Shown here: in pieces, positions 51,849 through 63,597 of the stretch | Position numbering within the stretch: the first letter of the stretch is position 1 | Layout of the letters: every line of letters begins with the position of its first letter | Assembly: GCA_963210315.1 (NCBI GenBank) | Contig: OY723309.1 | Span: 1,736,001 to 1,800,000, forward strand | DNA length: 64,000 nucleotides | From: Rhynchopus euleeides | Taxonomy: Eukaryota; Euglenozoa; Diplonemea; Diplonemida; Diplonemidae | Reading direction: 5' to 3' | The notes under the pieces: model-generated | What the model saw: the letters and a program-made list of their open reading frames with translations, nothing else | What the model was told of the DNA's origin: nothing | Database searches by the model: none | Program-made: the position numbers and the translations under genes

Positions 51849-53380
51849 GGGGGGTCGAAAGCCCCGTTTTTTTGTCCCAAAATGGTGTTTTTCGACATAG
51901 CAGCCGCGGCCCTCTATTTGACCTTCTGACCCCCCAGAACCCACCATACCCCGGTTTTTGGGCCCTAGGAGTCCGATTTTCGGGCTCCCGAGCCCCGGAA
52001 AGTCGATTTTTGATGATGTCAATTTTTCCGTTCCCTATACTGCACCTCCGGGTCATGGCACGGACGCCTGCCACGGGCAGATAGTAAAACACTCTCATCC
52101 TGGGACGTCCGAGCGCACACCATCCTGCGGCTGTGATTTTCTGATGCAACCGCTCATCCGCGCCACAAACAACGTCGTATCCCAACGATTCGGACAGTGA
52201 GAAGATGCCATCGAATACTGCCATCTGACACAGTCGTTGGGTGGCCTGCTATTGAACTCGGAGCTGCCAGGAACAGGGAGGATGTCATCATAGCCGACAG
52301 TGATGCATTAGTGTTGATGCCCTCATGAGAATGCTCTCTTAGAATGCAAGGCAGGTGAACTGTCCCGACTAAACACTTGCCACTGCTGCCGTTATCTGCG
52401 AAGCATTTCTCCTGTGGATGCAGACAGTCAAGGGAGGTGGAAGAGCGCAGCGAGTACCCAGCTGCAACGCAGAGCCCGAGCTTATCATCAAGGTTCTCTT
52501 CTGGCGCTCAAGACCAGGGTCCTGTGGGACCTGGTCTCAGAACAGTGTCCGGGTATTTATGCTGCACGCGCCTTATGTAAATGACGAGTGCGCGGAACTG
52601 GCTAAAGACGCTGCGAAGGATATGCTCGGGACATTCAAGCGTCCTCCGTACGCTGAGGCGAGGAAGGGGATCAAGGAATCACACAGTGCAACTCTCGCAA
52701 CAACCATTTCACAGAAGAAGTGCGCGGGCTTCGAATGCACGTCCTGAATAATCAGAAAGTCATTGCACGCCCTGCTCAGCAAGCCATGAGCAAGTCGTGA
52801 GGGTTGGTTCGCAAACCCCCCTCCCGACAGAGGAGACCTTTCAACTTACAAAGAGTTCGTTGGCCAGACCAGCATCTCAGTGTCGGAGCAGTGGCCAGTT
52901 GTGCCGCCTGTCCCTTGCAGCCAAGCACCGCACACTGTGCAAGTTGATGACGGTTCCCACTCTGCATCAGTATGCATCTTTGCATGATCTGGCAGTGTAT
53001 ACAGAAGGAGATGGTGGCTGCCCGCATTCAACAGTTTGGTGCGACGCTGGAGTGGGAAGAGGGTCGAAAGATGCAGGATTGGCACCTATGGAGGGTCTTG
53101 AGGACGCAGGGGAGGAAGGGGTGGAGGAGGTCGAGAAAGTGGGCCTGCACATGGGCTGATAGTAGACTGGCGAACCCGTGCGTGACCCTGAGGTGCAGTA
53201 TAGGGAACAAAATTTTGACATCATCAAAAATCGACTTTCCGGGGCTCGGGAGCCCGAAAATCGGACTCCTAGGGCCCAAAAACCGGGGTATGGTGGGTTC
53301 TGGGGGGTCAGAAGGTCAAATAGAGGGCCGCGGCTGCTATGTCGAAAAACCCCATTTTGGGACAGGCTTTCGACCCGCCC
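51849..53380. mobile_element. 1.53-kb TIR element, relative of 18105-19252
   Basis: Tips GGGGGGTCGAAAGCCCCG and the inverse ending TTTCGACCCGCCC are flanked by TA (51847-51848 and 53381-53382). TIRs of about 240 bp pair through CCATTTTGGGAC, TCTATTTGACCTTC and GGGCTCCCGAGCCCC. The 1.1-kb interior has frames up to 120 codons without recognisable transposase motifs. Confidence 0.85.
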
Positions 53381-53382
53381 TA

Positions 53383-55828
53383 GGGGGGGGGGCATCGCCG
53401 GAGCTCGCTCGGCGGTGGCCCTACTCCGCTAAACAAAATCTGAATATATGCGGTGGCAGCGGGGAGGACTCCATACAGCACAAGGTGCCCAGTGAGTTCT
53501 GCACTGCTGACTGTGTGTGACGCGCGCGCGGATTCCCCTTCATGCGCCTGGTGCACTGCCCAGCTGTGAGTGGCCCATCCCACATCGCCTGAGTCTGTGG
53601 GGGAGTGATGCGGTGTTGTGTCAAAGAGAGCAGAGGGGTGTTTGGGCCTTCGATGCCCAGCCCTGCTCTGTGGAGCCTTTGCTCCGTGCCGCTGTGTTGT
53701 CAGGTTTGCTGCTTGGCTTTGTGAGGCGCCTCAATCTTCTGCATTTCTGAACGAAGCCCCCACACACTGCCATAATATGGTCACTTCACGGCACTTCACC
53801 TGTGTGTGTTGGGGGGGCGCCATTTCAAAATTGAATCAGAAACAAGGATAATGCGTTGTTTGTGCGCCAAAAACCTGGCGATACAACAAAAGCAAAAGAT
53901 AAAACCTCGAACGAACAGGGGTGAGTGTATTGTGCCGGGTGGGAGATTTCTGCCTGGAATAATTGCTGGAGTTTCGTGGCGCTTCTCTTTCTCTCTCTCT
54001 CTCTTGAGAATGCCGGAAAATCATTAAAAAATACCCGGCCTTTCAGCCAAACCCTCCCCGGGAACAGGGAAAAGGTACCATCCCTCGCCACTTTCCAGAA
54101 TTAGCAGGGCTTAGCCAGCCCTCAGACAGCCAGCGATCTGCCTTTGCGTGCCTTATGGCGATCCCGCCCGCATACTGTGTGCTGTGCACGCCGGGCGAGA
54201 TGTGAGGGCGTATCGATTGGTGCTCGTGCCCCCCTCCCTTACACCAACGCATTAACCCTTCGAGCCTTTGAAGATCCGGGGGGCATATTTTCCCCCCGCG
54301 ATGTTCGTGGTGCATGCGCTGGGAAACATACCTTAGAACCGAAGTTGACTGTTTTGCCTAAACAACAGTTTTGTCCTGAAGTGCTCTATCTACTTATCTG
54401 CTCTGATCCAAAAGCCAATCTGAGACGGGGAGAAACCGCAATGGGGCGTGGGGCACACGGTGGCATTAGCAGTTCGTTCCACTCCAGGGCGATTGGTGCC
54501 TGCCCTGTCGCCACGGCGGGTGGTGGGTGAGTGGGTGGGAAGAGTAAACAGCAACAACACAATACGCGCCCTGGCCATACCTACACACTTGGAAGTATAC
54601 TGGAGGAAAGTTCAGTAGCAGGCTGGGGAGGAGGGGGTGTTCCAACCGACCGGATTTTGCAGCGAAAGTGATGGGTTTTGACGGCGCCACGCCATTGAGA
54701 GTTCTTTCAACCCAAACCTCTCCCAGCCAGCCGGGCCAGGGGAGGGGGGGGGGTTTCCCCTGAGAATTCCTGAAATTCTGAAGGTTGGGAAGCCCCTCCG
54801 TGCAGCGTGGAGTGTTACGGTTTCATCCGGTAAGCCTTCCAGTGGTGAGTGGTCAGCTTTGAGGTGTACCGGATATCTCCCAAGCCACCAGAAACGCCCT
54901 CTCCAGTGCAGTGGTAGTCTCCTCCGTCCTCTCTCTCTCTCTTTCTATCTCCCGCTCTCTCTCACTCTTGTGCAAAAAAGACAATACGCCGCGAAAGGAT
55001 ATCTAATTTTGTCTGTCACTGACATATGCGTGCCAAGGCGCAACAAGGCGGTGTCAGCAGCACGGTGATACCGCCTTTCTGGCGCTTCATCTGCTGCAGG
55101 ATGCATCACTATTCGCCTCGCAGAGCAACATCGCAAAACAAACCTCTCTCTCTCTCTCAGTCTGTCTCGCATGATGAATGAACCTCAAGGGAGGTCTTGT
55201 CTGGGTGCCGAAAAACAGTGCCTTTTTGGCACATTTCCCCCTATTTTATAGGTGGAAAGCGCCGAAAATCTTGCCGAGAGTTAGCCGGTAGCTAGGACTC
55301 TCTCCTCCTTCTCTGTATCCTCCTATATTGTGAGTGTCTGTTGCGTTAGTCTTGTATCGATTGTCCACACATATACCTCCCCTCGCACCCATACCGCCTT
55401 CTCCACCTGATGATTCCCGACTGTTTCTTGTCATCTCTTCTCTTCTCTTCTCTTCTAGTCTCTTTCACCTTTTGTATTTTGCGAATCGATTTTTTTCTGA
55501 GAGGTTCTTCAACAAAAAGTCACACGCTTTCCTTCATCACGCACACAAGTAAATATCCAGCAAAAAAATGCAGCCACAGCCTGAGCCGTTGGGTGTTTTG
55601 GAGTGCAGGCGGCGCTGTTGGCTCTGTTGGTGCTTTGCCCAATGCATATCACACACACACACACAATTTGGGATCCAGGGTCCAGGCCCTCCTCAGGAAG
55701 CCGTACCCCGTCACACGCATCCAGCAGAGGCTTGGTGGTGCTGCTGGAGCAACGAAAACAATCGATCCATAGATCGATCCACAAGATGTCACATGCCCAG
55801 ACCCAGCCCATTTTATTTTTTTGCCAGA
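53383..55828. other. Intergenic region
   Basis: (CT)n tracts at 53988-54004, 54931-54965 and 55145-55162. No gene, TIR or RNA gene recognised. Short frames overlap on all strands. Confidence 0.5.
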
Positions 55829-56471
55829 GGCGCCAGTGTTCTCGCGACTTTTGGGATTTTCAGAAAGTGCGGAGGAGTTTTTCTTTGCGTTTTTTTGGAC
55901 CTGGAAAATTTTTTTCCACCCTGAAAATTTTTCTCGCGCGCCTTCGGCGCGCGAGACCACGATCCTGAGCGGCCGGGTGCGAACGACAGTCACACACATG
56001 CGACGCGACACGCATGCAATGCGACGCAACAGCTTCCGTCTGAGTTGGCCAGAAGGAGGATGCTGAAGCGTTCCGTTCCTAGATGACACCTCTTTCCCGA
56101 GGTGTCATGATCGCATACAAGGACTTGGCGATGGGATGCATGTCACACAGGGGGGTCTGGGGGGCAGAGCCCCCCAGCCGCCGGAGGCCACGGTAGTGAA
56201 CATGTGTTAGCCTGGTCCCCGAGTACGCTCCGCAGTCGAAGCAAAGTGGAGAGTCACATGCGGTTGGTGTTGCTCTTTCGTCATGAGAGCAATATACGGT
56301 GCGGTAAACGGTTTCAGGACTGCTGTAAAGGGCTCCTCCGCAGCCAGGTCCCAAATATTTTTTTCCCCGGAGGAGCTCCTCCACTCCTCCACTCCTCCGG
56401 CGTCAGATTTTTTTTATTTTTTTTGAGGAACTCCTCCGACTCCTCCGGTCGCGAGAACACTGAGAGGCGCC
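55829..56471. mobile_element. 643-bp TIR element sharing a block with 37124-38095
   Basis: GGCGCCAGTGTTCTCGCGAC at the left is matched at the right by GTCGCGAGAACACTG with GAGAGGCGCC after it. Inside are TCGCGCGCCTTCGGCGCGCG (hairpin) and a 60-bp block (56145-56205) that recurs inverted at 37800-37865. CTCCTCC triplet-like repeats lie at 56375-56450. Non-coding. Confidence 0.6.
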
Positions 56472-59298
56472 CTTGTCGAAAGCGGAATGCGTCAGCGGAG
56501 GTTATTCGGTGTGAAGAAAGCAACCGCGGCCGTGCAGCAGAGGCAAGTTGGACGGTGGGTGTGCGGGTGTGTGGAGTGTGTCGGGCACCCCGCGTGGTGT
56601 GTCAAAGACTCATGGGGCTCACATTGTTATTTCACTCGGGGTGCGGGGATACCCCGCACCCTACCCTACCCTCCCCACCCGATCCCCCCGAGCCCCGCCC
56701 GCCCCAACAGAAGCAGTTTTTGGAACATTGGGCGTAGCCCCTCCAGGGGTTTGCACATATCGAAGCCTAGTTGTTGCTTTTTACGCGCACGAACAATTCG
56801 TTCGGGAAGTGACATCCAGCTGTGTACTGCCCATACGCTGTACCCGTCATCCGGCAAAGAAAAGGCGATTTTTTTTGTTTTGTGGGTGTTTGTTGTGGAA
56901 CGCCAAGCCCACAGCAACAACAGATTGGAAAATCGCATCAGCAGAGGCAGAACGGGGGCGGGCCGTTGTGTGTGATTGAAGGGAGGGCTAGGCTCTTCTG
57001 TGCCTTACCCTTCTGCCGTACGTTGCTCTCCTTCACTGCCACCCCCCTGCCCTCTAGTGTTCCTGTAAACACTGGCGGCATACCCTCCACTTTGGTGGCA
57101 GTGTTGGGCGCACCAAATGAGAAGTACGAAGTGAATCGTCCTGATGGAACGCAAAGGGAACGGAGCGGAACGTCAATCGGCTTCTTCAGCAACAAAGGGC
57201 ATCAAGGCAGGATCCCGTTTATATTCAGCCTTGCAGCCCTGCGAGACCGCAGGGGGGTTTTCCGGGCGGTCGTGGGGACGGTGCCAGAAAACCATCTGCC
57301 CCCCAAAAATACAACGCCCGGCTTCAATTAAAAGAAAACAGTGCAGCTGTCAGCTCAGCTCTGTTGTGGGGCTGTGCTTCACTGCTCCAACAAGAATTCA
57401 AAGCACATCTTTTTTGCGTCCCTCGACCCTGTTTCAAAACCCGCAGCCACGAGTGGCTCGCGGTAGGCCGCCTGGCGCCACCCTTGTGCCACCAGGCTTG
57501 GCTGGCGTAAGGCAGAAGAACATGTGGAGAGCCTGGTCGCGACATCGAGCATCTGAATTGTGAGCAGGGCTCACTCTTTTTTTGTCCTCCATTTGTCCAG
57601 CGAAGCTCTCTCCCTGCATGATATGATGTGCCGTGTTGGTCTTAACTACTATGCGATACCCGCTGCGGGGAACGAGAGGGGTGGGGTTGGGGGGGGGGGG
57701 AAGCGGGTGACTCTCCGGGGACTCTCTCGTGCAGCGCAGGCTAACCCCCCACCTCCACCTCCTCTACCCCCCCCCCCCCCCCCCAGAAAAGCTCACTCCC
57801 GAACGAAACAGAAATAAACCGATCGAAAGAAAACTGAAGCATTCCCGGAACAGAACGGGTTCAGCAAATATGATAAAAAAAACGAAGGCCCGACACTCCT
57901 GAATCCTGCAGGGGTGCAGGATTTGCAACACAGGCAGACAGCTTGTGGTTAGCGTGGGCAGTAGGCAGACGGAAGGAAGGTGCTCCACCCACGCCCCGTT
58001 GGGCTTGGCATAGGGGCTGCCTTTTCGTCGTGGTTTATGTAGCTGTGAATATCGCATCGGCAGGGGTCGGGTGGTCGGCCTAAGTTATGCACTCCTTCGA
58101 GAAGTTATGCACTCCTCCTCCATGAGTCACATGTGGTATGCACCAAACAGAGGTCACGTCTCGATACGGACGTGGGTGTGGGTGCTTTGATACATTGCTC
58201 CGGCAGGTTGCCAGGAAATTCACAAGCCGAGGTACCCTCCATGAGAATGGGGAATTTCAAGAAGAGGACACGCGAAGTCGGGATGTGTGTGGGGGTGGGC
58301 TGCGATCGGTCCAGAGGGGCCCTCCCCCACCACGAAGACACGACAGCGGGGGATGGTCCGTGTCGTTCCTCTCCACTCAAAGTCTCAACGCTCACTGCAA
58401 TTCCTTCTGAACGTTCTTAAGCCCCCCCCCCCTCACAGTTCCGTAGGTACCCCTCAGGCACGTAAATCGTCTCTCCTGGGGTTTCGTATGAAACACATCA
58501 CCAAAGAATGAATGAAGCCTTTCTTTCCTCGTTTGCGCAATTCAGCACCCGCGTTCAGGTTTTGTACTTCTGCCTATATTTTCCCCGAAGGAATCATACG
58601 ACGATAAAGATAATGATTTGAACTTGCCAAACCGCGCCCACGAACCCGTGCCCATCTTTCCAAACCGTTCAAAAATATTTTCAAATGCTGTTGTACGTCT
58701 GACGTGCCTTTCTGGCTGGAGAGGCATGCGTGTGGGAGTTTGCTGAACACAAACACAAACCCGATGCCCCAGCGCAGCCTCTCCGTCGCCGTCGTGCTGT
58801 GACAGAGGAGCAGGAATGGTGGATGTGTCAACTGAAAGGGAACGAGGTGTGGGAACAGAAGCAATAGCCGGAGCAGGCTGCGCGGAGTTTCCCTTTGTGG
58901 ACAACGTCGTGTACCTGCATCCTGTCACTCGGAGGCTACAAGAATCAGTCACAGAAATGCGGTCGACATTGGTCCCAACCGAAGTCAGAATGGGACCGGT
59001 TTGAGCGAGTGGTTGACGCGGTATTTGCAGGGAGGGGGAAGAACAGAGCCGTTGCTTCGTGAGCTTCGGATCGAAACACGCGTTCCGCGCGCGGTCTCTG
59101 GGATGTGTTCACAGGTTCTCCACAGTCACATCTGGGTCTGCTGTCTCCCAGGGTGGTAGAAGTGTGTTCACAGCGGTCCCGCGGAGACTTCGCTTCAAGT
59201 AGCTCCGACACAGAAGGCGAGTTCCAGGGGACAGGCAGGTCTGGAGTCCTGGCTGTGATCGACGGCATCTCGCACCCCCTCCCCTCCCACCCTCGCCC
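56472..59298. other. Intergenic region
   Basis: Poly-C tract at 57769-57784 and a G run at 57691-57699. No exon recognised; frames of 100-170 codons are uncorroborated and GC-driven. Confidence 0.45.
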
Positions 59299-59353
59299 GT
59301 GCCTGCCAGTTATGGGATGGTTGCTTCTTGCAAGATTTGCAGTGTTGGGATTC
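59299..59353 (+). promoter_or_regulatory. Upstream block shared by the two last genes, copy 1
   Basis: GTGCCTGCCAG, then GATGGTT(G/C)CTTCTTGCAAG, then TTGGGATTC recur at 63407-63456. Both copies lie 130-190 bp before a start codon on the + strand. A CACACTCACAG acceptor-like site follows at 59385-59395. It may be a promoter element or a copied 5' region. Confidence 0.45.
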
Positions 59354-59486
59354 TAAGCACCGCCCACCAACTCGCCCACCCGCACACTCACAGATTCAGC
59401 TCAGAATACACACACACACGCAAGCCCTGCTTGTGCACAGACCCCGAGAAGGCACGGCCGCAGCAACAACGACCATCCAACACACG

Positions 59487-61388
59487 ATGAGGGGTGTCAT
59501 GGCGGTGGGGGCGGTGGTGCTGCTGCACACGGCAGCTGCGGTGGTGGCTGTTGACACCACTGTGGGCGGGAAGCAGCAGCAGAAGAAGCCTGACTGGGAG
59601 TACGAGTTCGACCTGATCGGGGACGTGCAGGTGCCGCGCTACGGGAAGGGGAAGCCGGGGAAGACGGGGGACAATCCCGCGACGCGCCCCGGAGAAGACA
59701 AGCCGCAGCAGAAGCCCGACTGGGAGTACGAGTTCGATCTGATCGGGGACGTGCAGGTGCCGCGCTACGGGGACAAGGACAAGGAGAAGGCGCCGCAGGT
59801 GGGTGCGGAGACGGGCACGCGGTCGGGCGCGATCCTCGGGGCGTCGCCGCTGACAAGCTCGTCGCAGCTGTTCCCGCGCGGGGAGACGGTGCACTACGTG
59901 ATCGACTCGTCCCTCGGGTACTCGGACAGCAGGGTGGCGGCTGCGGTGCGGCACTGGGAGGGGCGGACGTGCTTCCGGTTCCAGCAGTGCCAGTCGGACT
60001 CGGGCTGCCCGCGGCCGTACCTGCGGTTTGTGTCGGGCGGCGGGTGCAGCTCCCCCGTGGGGCAGACGCGCTACGGGGTGAACCAGATCACGCTGGCGAG
60101 CGGATGCGGGACAGGTGCAGCCATTCATGAGGTGGGCCACTCGCTTGGCCTTTCCCACGAACAGTCGCGCAAGGACCGTGACAGCTTTGTGCGGGTCGAC
60201 TTCTCGCAGGTGCAGCGCGGGATGGAGAACAACTTCGAGAAAAACTCGGCGGGGCACGACCTCGGGGAGTACGACTACGGGTCGATCATGCACTACGGGC
60301 CAAACGGGTTCGCGACCGGGTACCGCCCGACCATTGTGGCGCCGCGGTCGATCGGGCAGCGGAACGGGCTGAGCTCAGGGGATGTGGCAGCAATTGAGTT
60401 CCTGTACAACAAGTGCTCTGCGACCTTCAGCGCCCCGCGGTGCATGGCGTCGGTGACGACGCAGCAGATCCCGACGCTGGCAGTGGGGTCGGCGTGGGAT
60501 GTCGACTTCAGCGTTGTGTACGACCCGTCGCGGTCGGTGCAGGTGACGTTCGGGGAGACGACTGTGCCGTCGTCCGCCGTGCAGCGCAGCGCGGGTTCTG
60601 GGGCGACGCTGCGCGACATGGGGGTCGTGAAGACGCGCATCACCCCGACGCGCGACATGAGCGGGCGGACGTACGTGGTGGCGGCCACGTTCACCGGGTC
60701 GGACGGGTCGTCGTCGACGTGCTCCGTGCAGGTGCGTGTGGAAGGGACTGCGACGGGCCCCGCGCCCACGACCCCCACGGCCCCGCCCACGCGCCCGAGC
60801 ACCCCGACGCCGCCTGCGCCTGCGCCGGGCCCGGGCCCGTCGACCGGGAGCAGCGCGTGCGCGCGCACCGTGACCCTCGGCTTCGACTCGGACGCAGAGG
60901 TCGGGAACGGGGCGTACGGGGTGGCGATCAGCAGGCAGACGCGCAGGTCGGGTGCCGGGTCGCTGATGTTCACCCAGGCGGGCCAGTCCATCGCGTACTC
61001 CCTGGGCCCGCTGCAGCCGGCCCTGTTCAGCGCGTACGTGCGGGTCCCGTCGTACAACACGCAGGTCGGGGTGCGGCTGGAGGCGTCGTCGGGAGCGGTG
61101 CTGTACCTGGTGCACGCCGCGAACGGGCGGGTGTACTTCAACACCCGCAGCACGACGTCGTGGAGCGGGTGGACGGCGACCGCCAGCGCCACGGTGCGCA
61201 CCAACACCTTCCAGTGGCTCGCGGTGAAGTTCGACTGGGCGAGTGCGCAGTTCCAGGTGTACGTGGACAGGAGGTACGTCGGCGGCGGGGACCTGCCGCG
61301 TGGGCTGGACGCCATCAGCCAGATGGAGCTGTCGGCGGACGAGGATGCACCGGCGTACATTGACGACGTGGCGCTGCTGTGCCAGTAA
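59487..61388 (+). CDS. Secreted astacin-family zinc metalloprotease
   Basis: 633 residues from ATG 59487; an upstream in-frame TTG at 59328 is less likely because a signal peptide starts at this ATG (VMAVGAVVLLHTAAAVVAV). The propeptide has two near-identical 20-residue units (DWEYEFDLIGDVQVPRYG) at about 34-53 and 76-95; each FDLIGD may act as the Asp switch that covers zinc in astacin zymogens. The catalytic domain has the zinc motif HEVGHSLGLSHEQSRKDRD (H214, E215, H218, H224) and Met-turn SIMHYG (M268, Y270). An Ig-like segment follows, then a Thr/Pro-rich hinge near 430-465, and a C-terminal jelly-roll or LamG-like domain ending YIDDVALLCQ. It is expected to be an extracellular endopeptidase. 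No intron seen. Confidence 0.92.
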   Translation: MRGVMAVGAVVLLHTAAAVVAVDTTVGGKQQQKKPDWEYEFDLIGDVQVPRYGKGKPGKTGDNPATRPGEDKPQQKPDWEYEFDLIGDVQVPRYGDKDKEKAPQVGAETGTRSGAILGASPLTSSSQLFPRGETVHYVIDSSLGYSDSRVAAAVRHWEGRTCFRFQQCQSDSGCPRPYLRFVSGGGCSSPVGQTRYGVNQITLASGCGTGAAIHEVGHSLGLSHEQSRKDRDSFVRVDFSQVQRGMENNFEKNSAGHDLGEYDYGSIMHYGPNGFATGYRPTIVAPRSIGQRNGLSSGDVAAIEFLYNKCSATFSAPRCMASVTTQQIPTLAVGSAWDVDFSVVYDPSRSVQVTFGETTVPSSAVQRSAGSGATLRDMGVVKTRITPTRDMSGRTYVVAATFTGSDGSSSTCSVQVRVEGTATGPAPTTPTAPPTRPSTPTPPAPAPGPGPSTGSSACARTVTLGFDSDAEVGNGAYGVAISRQTRRSGAGSLMFTQAGQSIAYSLGPLQPALFSAYVRVPSYNTQVGVRLEASSGAVLYLVHAANGRVYFNTRSTTSWSGWTATASATVRTNTFQWLAVKFDWASAQFQVYVDRRYVGGGDLPRGLDAISQMELSADEDAPAYIDDVALLCQ

Positions 61389-63406
61389 GTTACTGGTCGG
61401 GAAGTAGCCAGGGAGGTGCGCGCGGAAGCAGGCACATTCGCGCTTGAGGGTTGTGTTGGGCTTGCCGCGACGCGACGCGTCCGGATATGTTTGCACCGTT
61501 TTCCCTGCCTTTTTTTTTGTTGTTTTTTTTTTGGAGATGGTTTGCTTTGCTTCGAAAAAACCGATACCCCCCCAGACGCAACCTAAAAAGGAATGCGTGT
61601 GTGGGGGGGGCACTGCAAGGTAGGCTAAATGACACGAACCTAAACTAAACTAAACTAAAGAAAAGAAAATGCAACGGGCACAGATGGTATAAAAAGGAGG
61701 GGGGTTTTTTGTCGGGTGGCACTCACTGCTGCAGAGAGAGTGAGAGAGAAATCAGAGAAACCGGAGGGGTTGCTCGATGGACCTGTGGTGGTGGGGACGG
61801 GAGGGGGAGGACAGTCGCAGTTGCAATTTGCCTTCACACAGTTGTTGTTTGCAGGTTTGCAGGGGCGGGGGCAGGGAGAAGGACCCAATTTCTTTCTCTC
61901 TGCGCCTGCCTCTGACTCTGCCGCTGCCTCTGCAACTTGTATCTGCGCCTACACCTTCCTCTTTCCGCCCCGCCCCCTTTTGCTTCAATTCTTCTCCCGG
62001 GTGCCCTCGCCATTTCCCCCCTTTTTTCGTCAGCACTCCTGACCGCATCTGCTTCGCCCGCTCTTCTTGCCATGTTTTCTTCTTCGCTTCAAAAGGGGGC
62101 CGGTTGGCCCCTTGCCCCTTGTTTTGTTTTGCTTTGGGGTGTGGTGTGCGTGCCCTCTGCGCACGTTAACCACGCCCCCCCTCTGAATTCTACCCGTCTG
62201 CTGTGATTCTTGCAGCGTGCCTTTGGAAGCCAAGCCAAGCCGGCTGCACGCACGCATGCACGCACGCCCGCACAGGGGGGGCAGGGCGTGGGAGTGGGGC
62301 GCCTGCCACTGATGGGCCGTTACTTGTGGCGTCTCTGTTAAAACATGTGTTTGTGGCCCAGGCAGGCCATGCCCTCTGCCATCTGCCCCTCTGTGCGGTA
62401 CCTTGTGTGTGTTCGGCTTTCTGGCCTTTCTGGCTGTGTGTGGCGCGACATGATGTGTTGCGTGTGTCTTTCGGTAGACACACAGCACGGCGAGGCCCGC
62501 CCTGTGCCGTGTCCCATCCCCGCCTCCTCATCCCCAGCAGTTTGTCGCATGTCTTCGTGGCGCTTGTGTGCTTCGGTGTCACACACGCGGAGGACGCGGA
62601 CACAGACGCAGACACAAAAGACGCACTTCTCCCTCTCTGCGTTGTTCGCATTTTTATCCCAAAATGCAAGAGCGCAAACCGCACGCAATTCGCAATTCCA
62701 TTGCCCCCAGCGCCCCTTTTCCATTGGCCCTGTCTTTGTCTCTGTTCCGCCAGCCGGGCAACCGGCTGGTCGGGTGTGTTCCTCTCCAGTTCCTCTCCGG
62801 CATACACGGCACACGCCACCGGGTTCACCGGGTGGCTGTGTTGATGCCACGCTGCCAAAAAAAAACAATAATTTGCTTGCTTTTCTCCCGCTTTTTGCAT
62901 TTGCTTTATATTTATAGGCCGGCATATGCTGCCGGCATCCCCTTGTGTATTCATAGTATATTGAGGCGGGTAGGGAGGGAGGGAGAGTGTCACACGCTTG
63001 CCTCGGAAGCTCTGTTCCGCGGGGCGGTGTGCTGTGACGGTGTTGCTGCCCTGGTTCATTTTTGGGTTGGGGCAGCGGCTCTTTCTCACACGCAACACAC
63101 GGCACCTGCTGTGACCCCCCCATTCTCTCTCTCTCCCATTCCATTCCCCCCTCTCTTTTCCGCTCTCTGTTGTTCTCCGTTCTGCGTTCCCCGTTCCCCG
63201 TGTTCCTTTTCCAGAAGATGTGCGCCGCCTCCCCACCACACAGGGGCGGCAACAAAGGCGGACACCGTAAAGCTAATAAGAATGGGGAGCTCGGTGGAAA
63301 AACGGTGGAACGCCACACCACAGACCCGCACCACAAGAATACGAAACAAACAAGATGCCGAGAACCCGCCGAACCCCACCCCCACCCCGCCCCGCCTCCC
63401 CTCCCA
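61389..63406. other. Intergenic region
   Basis: Repeats of CTAAA (61640-61660), a TATA-like TATAAAAAGG at 61688, AT-rich 62860-62920 with a GCCGGCATATGCTGCCGGC palindrome, and C/T-rich stretches. No exon recognised. Confidence 0.5.
61688..61697 (+). promoter_or_regulatory. TATA-like box
   Basis: TATAAAAAGG in an otherwise GC-rich setting. It is 1.9 kb from the next start codon, so any link to the GET4-like gene would need a long 5' leader or intron. It may be chance. Confidence 0.2.
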
Positions 63407-63456
63407 GTGCCTGCCAGGGATGGTTCCTTCTTGCAAGCTTCGCAGCGTTGGGATTC
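63407..63456 (+). promoter_or_regulatory. Upstream block shared by the two last genes, copy 2
   Basis: Same order of words as 59299-59353 with a small deletion after GTGCCTGCCAG. C-rich flanks also resemble each other. It lies about 140 bp before ATG 63598, and an acceptor-like TTTACCCCCAG ends at 63550. Confidence 0.45.
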
Positions 63457-63597
63457 CCTCCTCCCAACTCCGCCCCTCCCTCACCGTTCAGTGGGCCCCC
63501 ACACTTTCCCGCGGTACTCCCTCAGCTCCACCACACTCTTTACCCCCAGCTCTCCGACAGGGACCCTTTGGGGAAGGGACGGACCCACTCTCCGACC

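Noticed and set aside
60375..61613. 412-codon minus-strand frame
   Set aside because: Antisense to the astacin gene, Arg/His/Pro-rich from reversed GC-rich codons.
62190..63239. 349-codon minus-strand and overlapping plus-strand frames
   Set aside because: Frames are open on both strands through C/T-rich intergenic DNA, with no domain-like pattern and no start-region signals.
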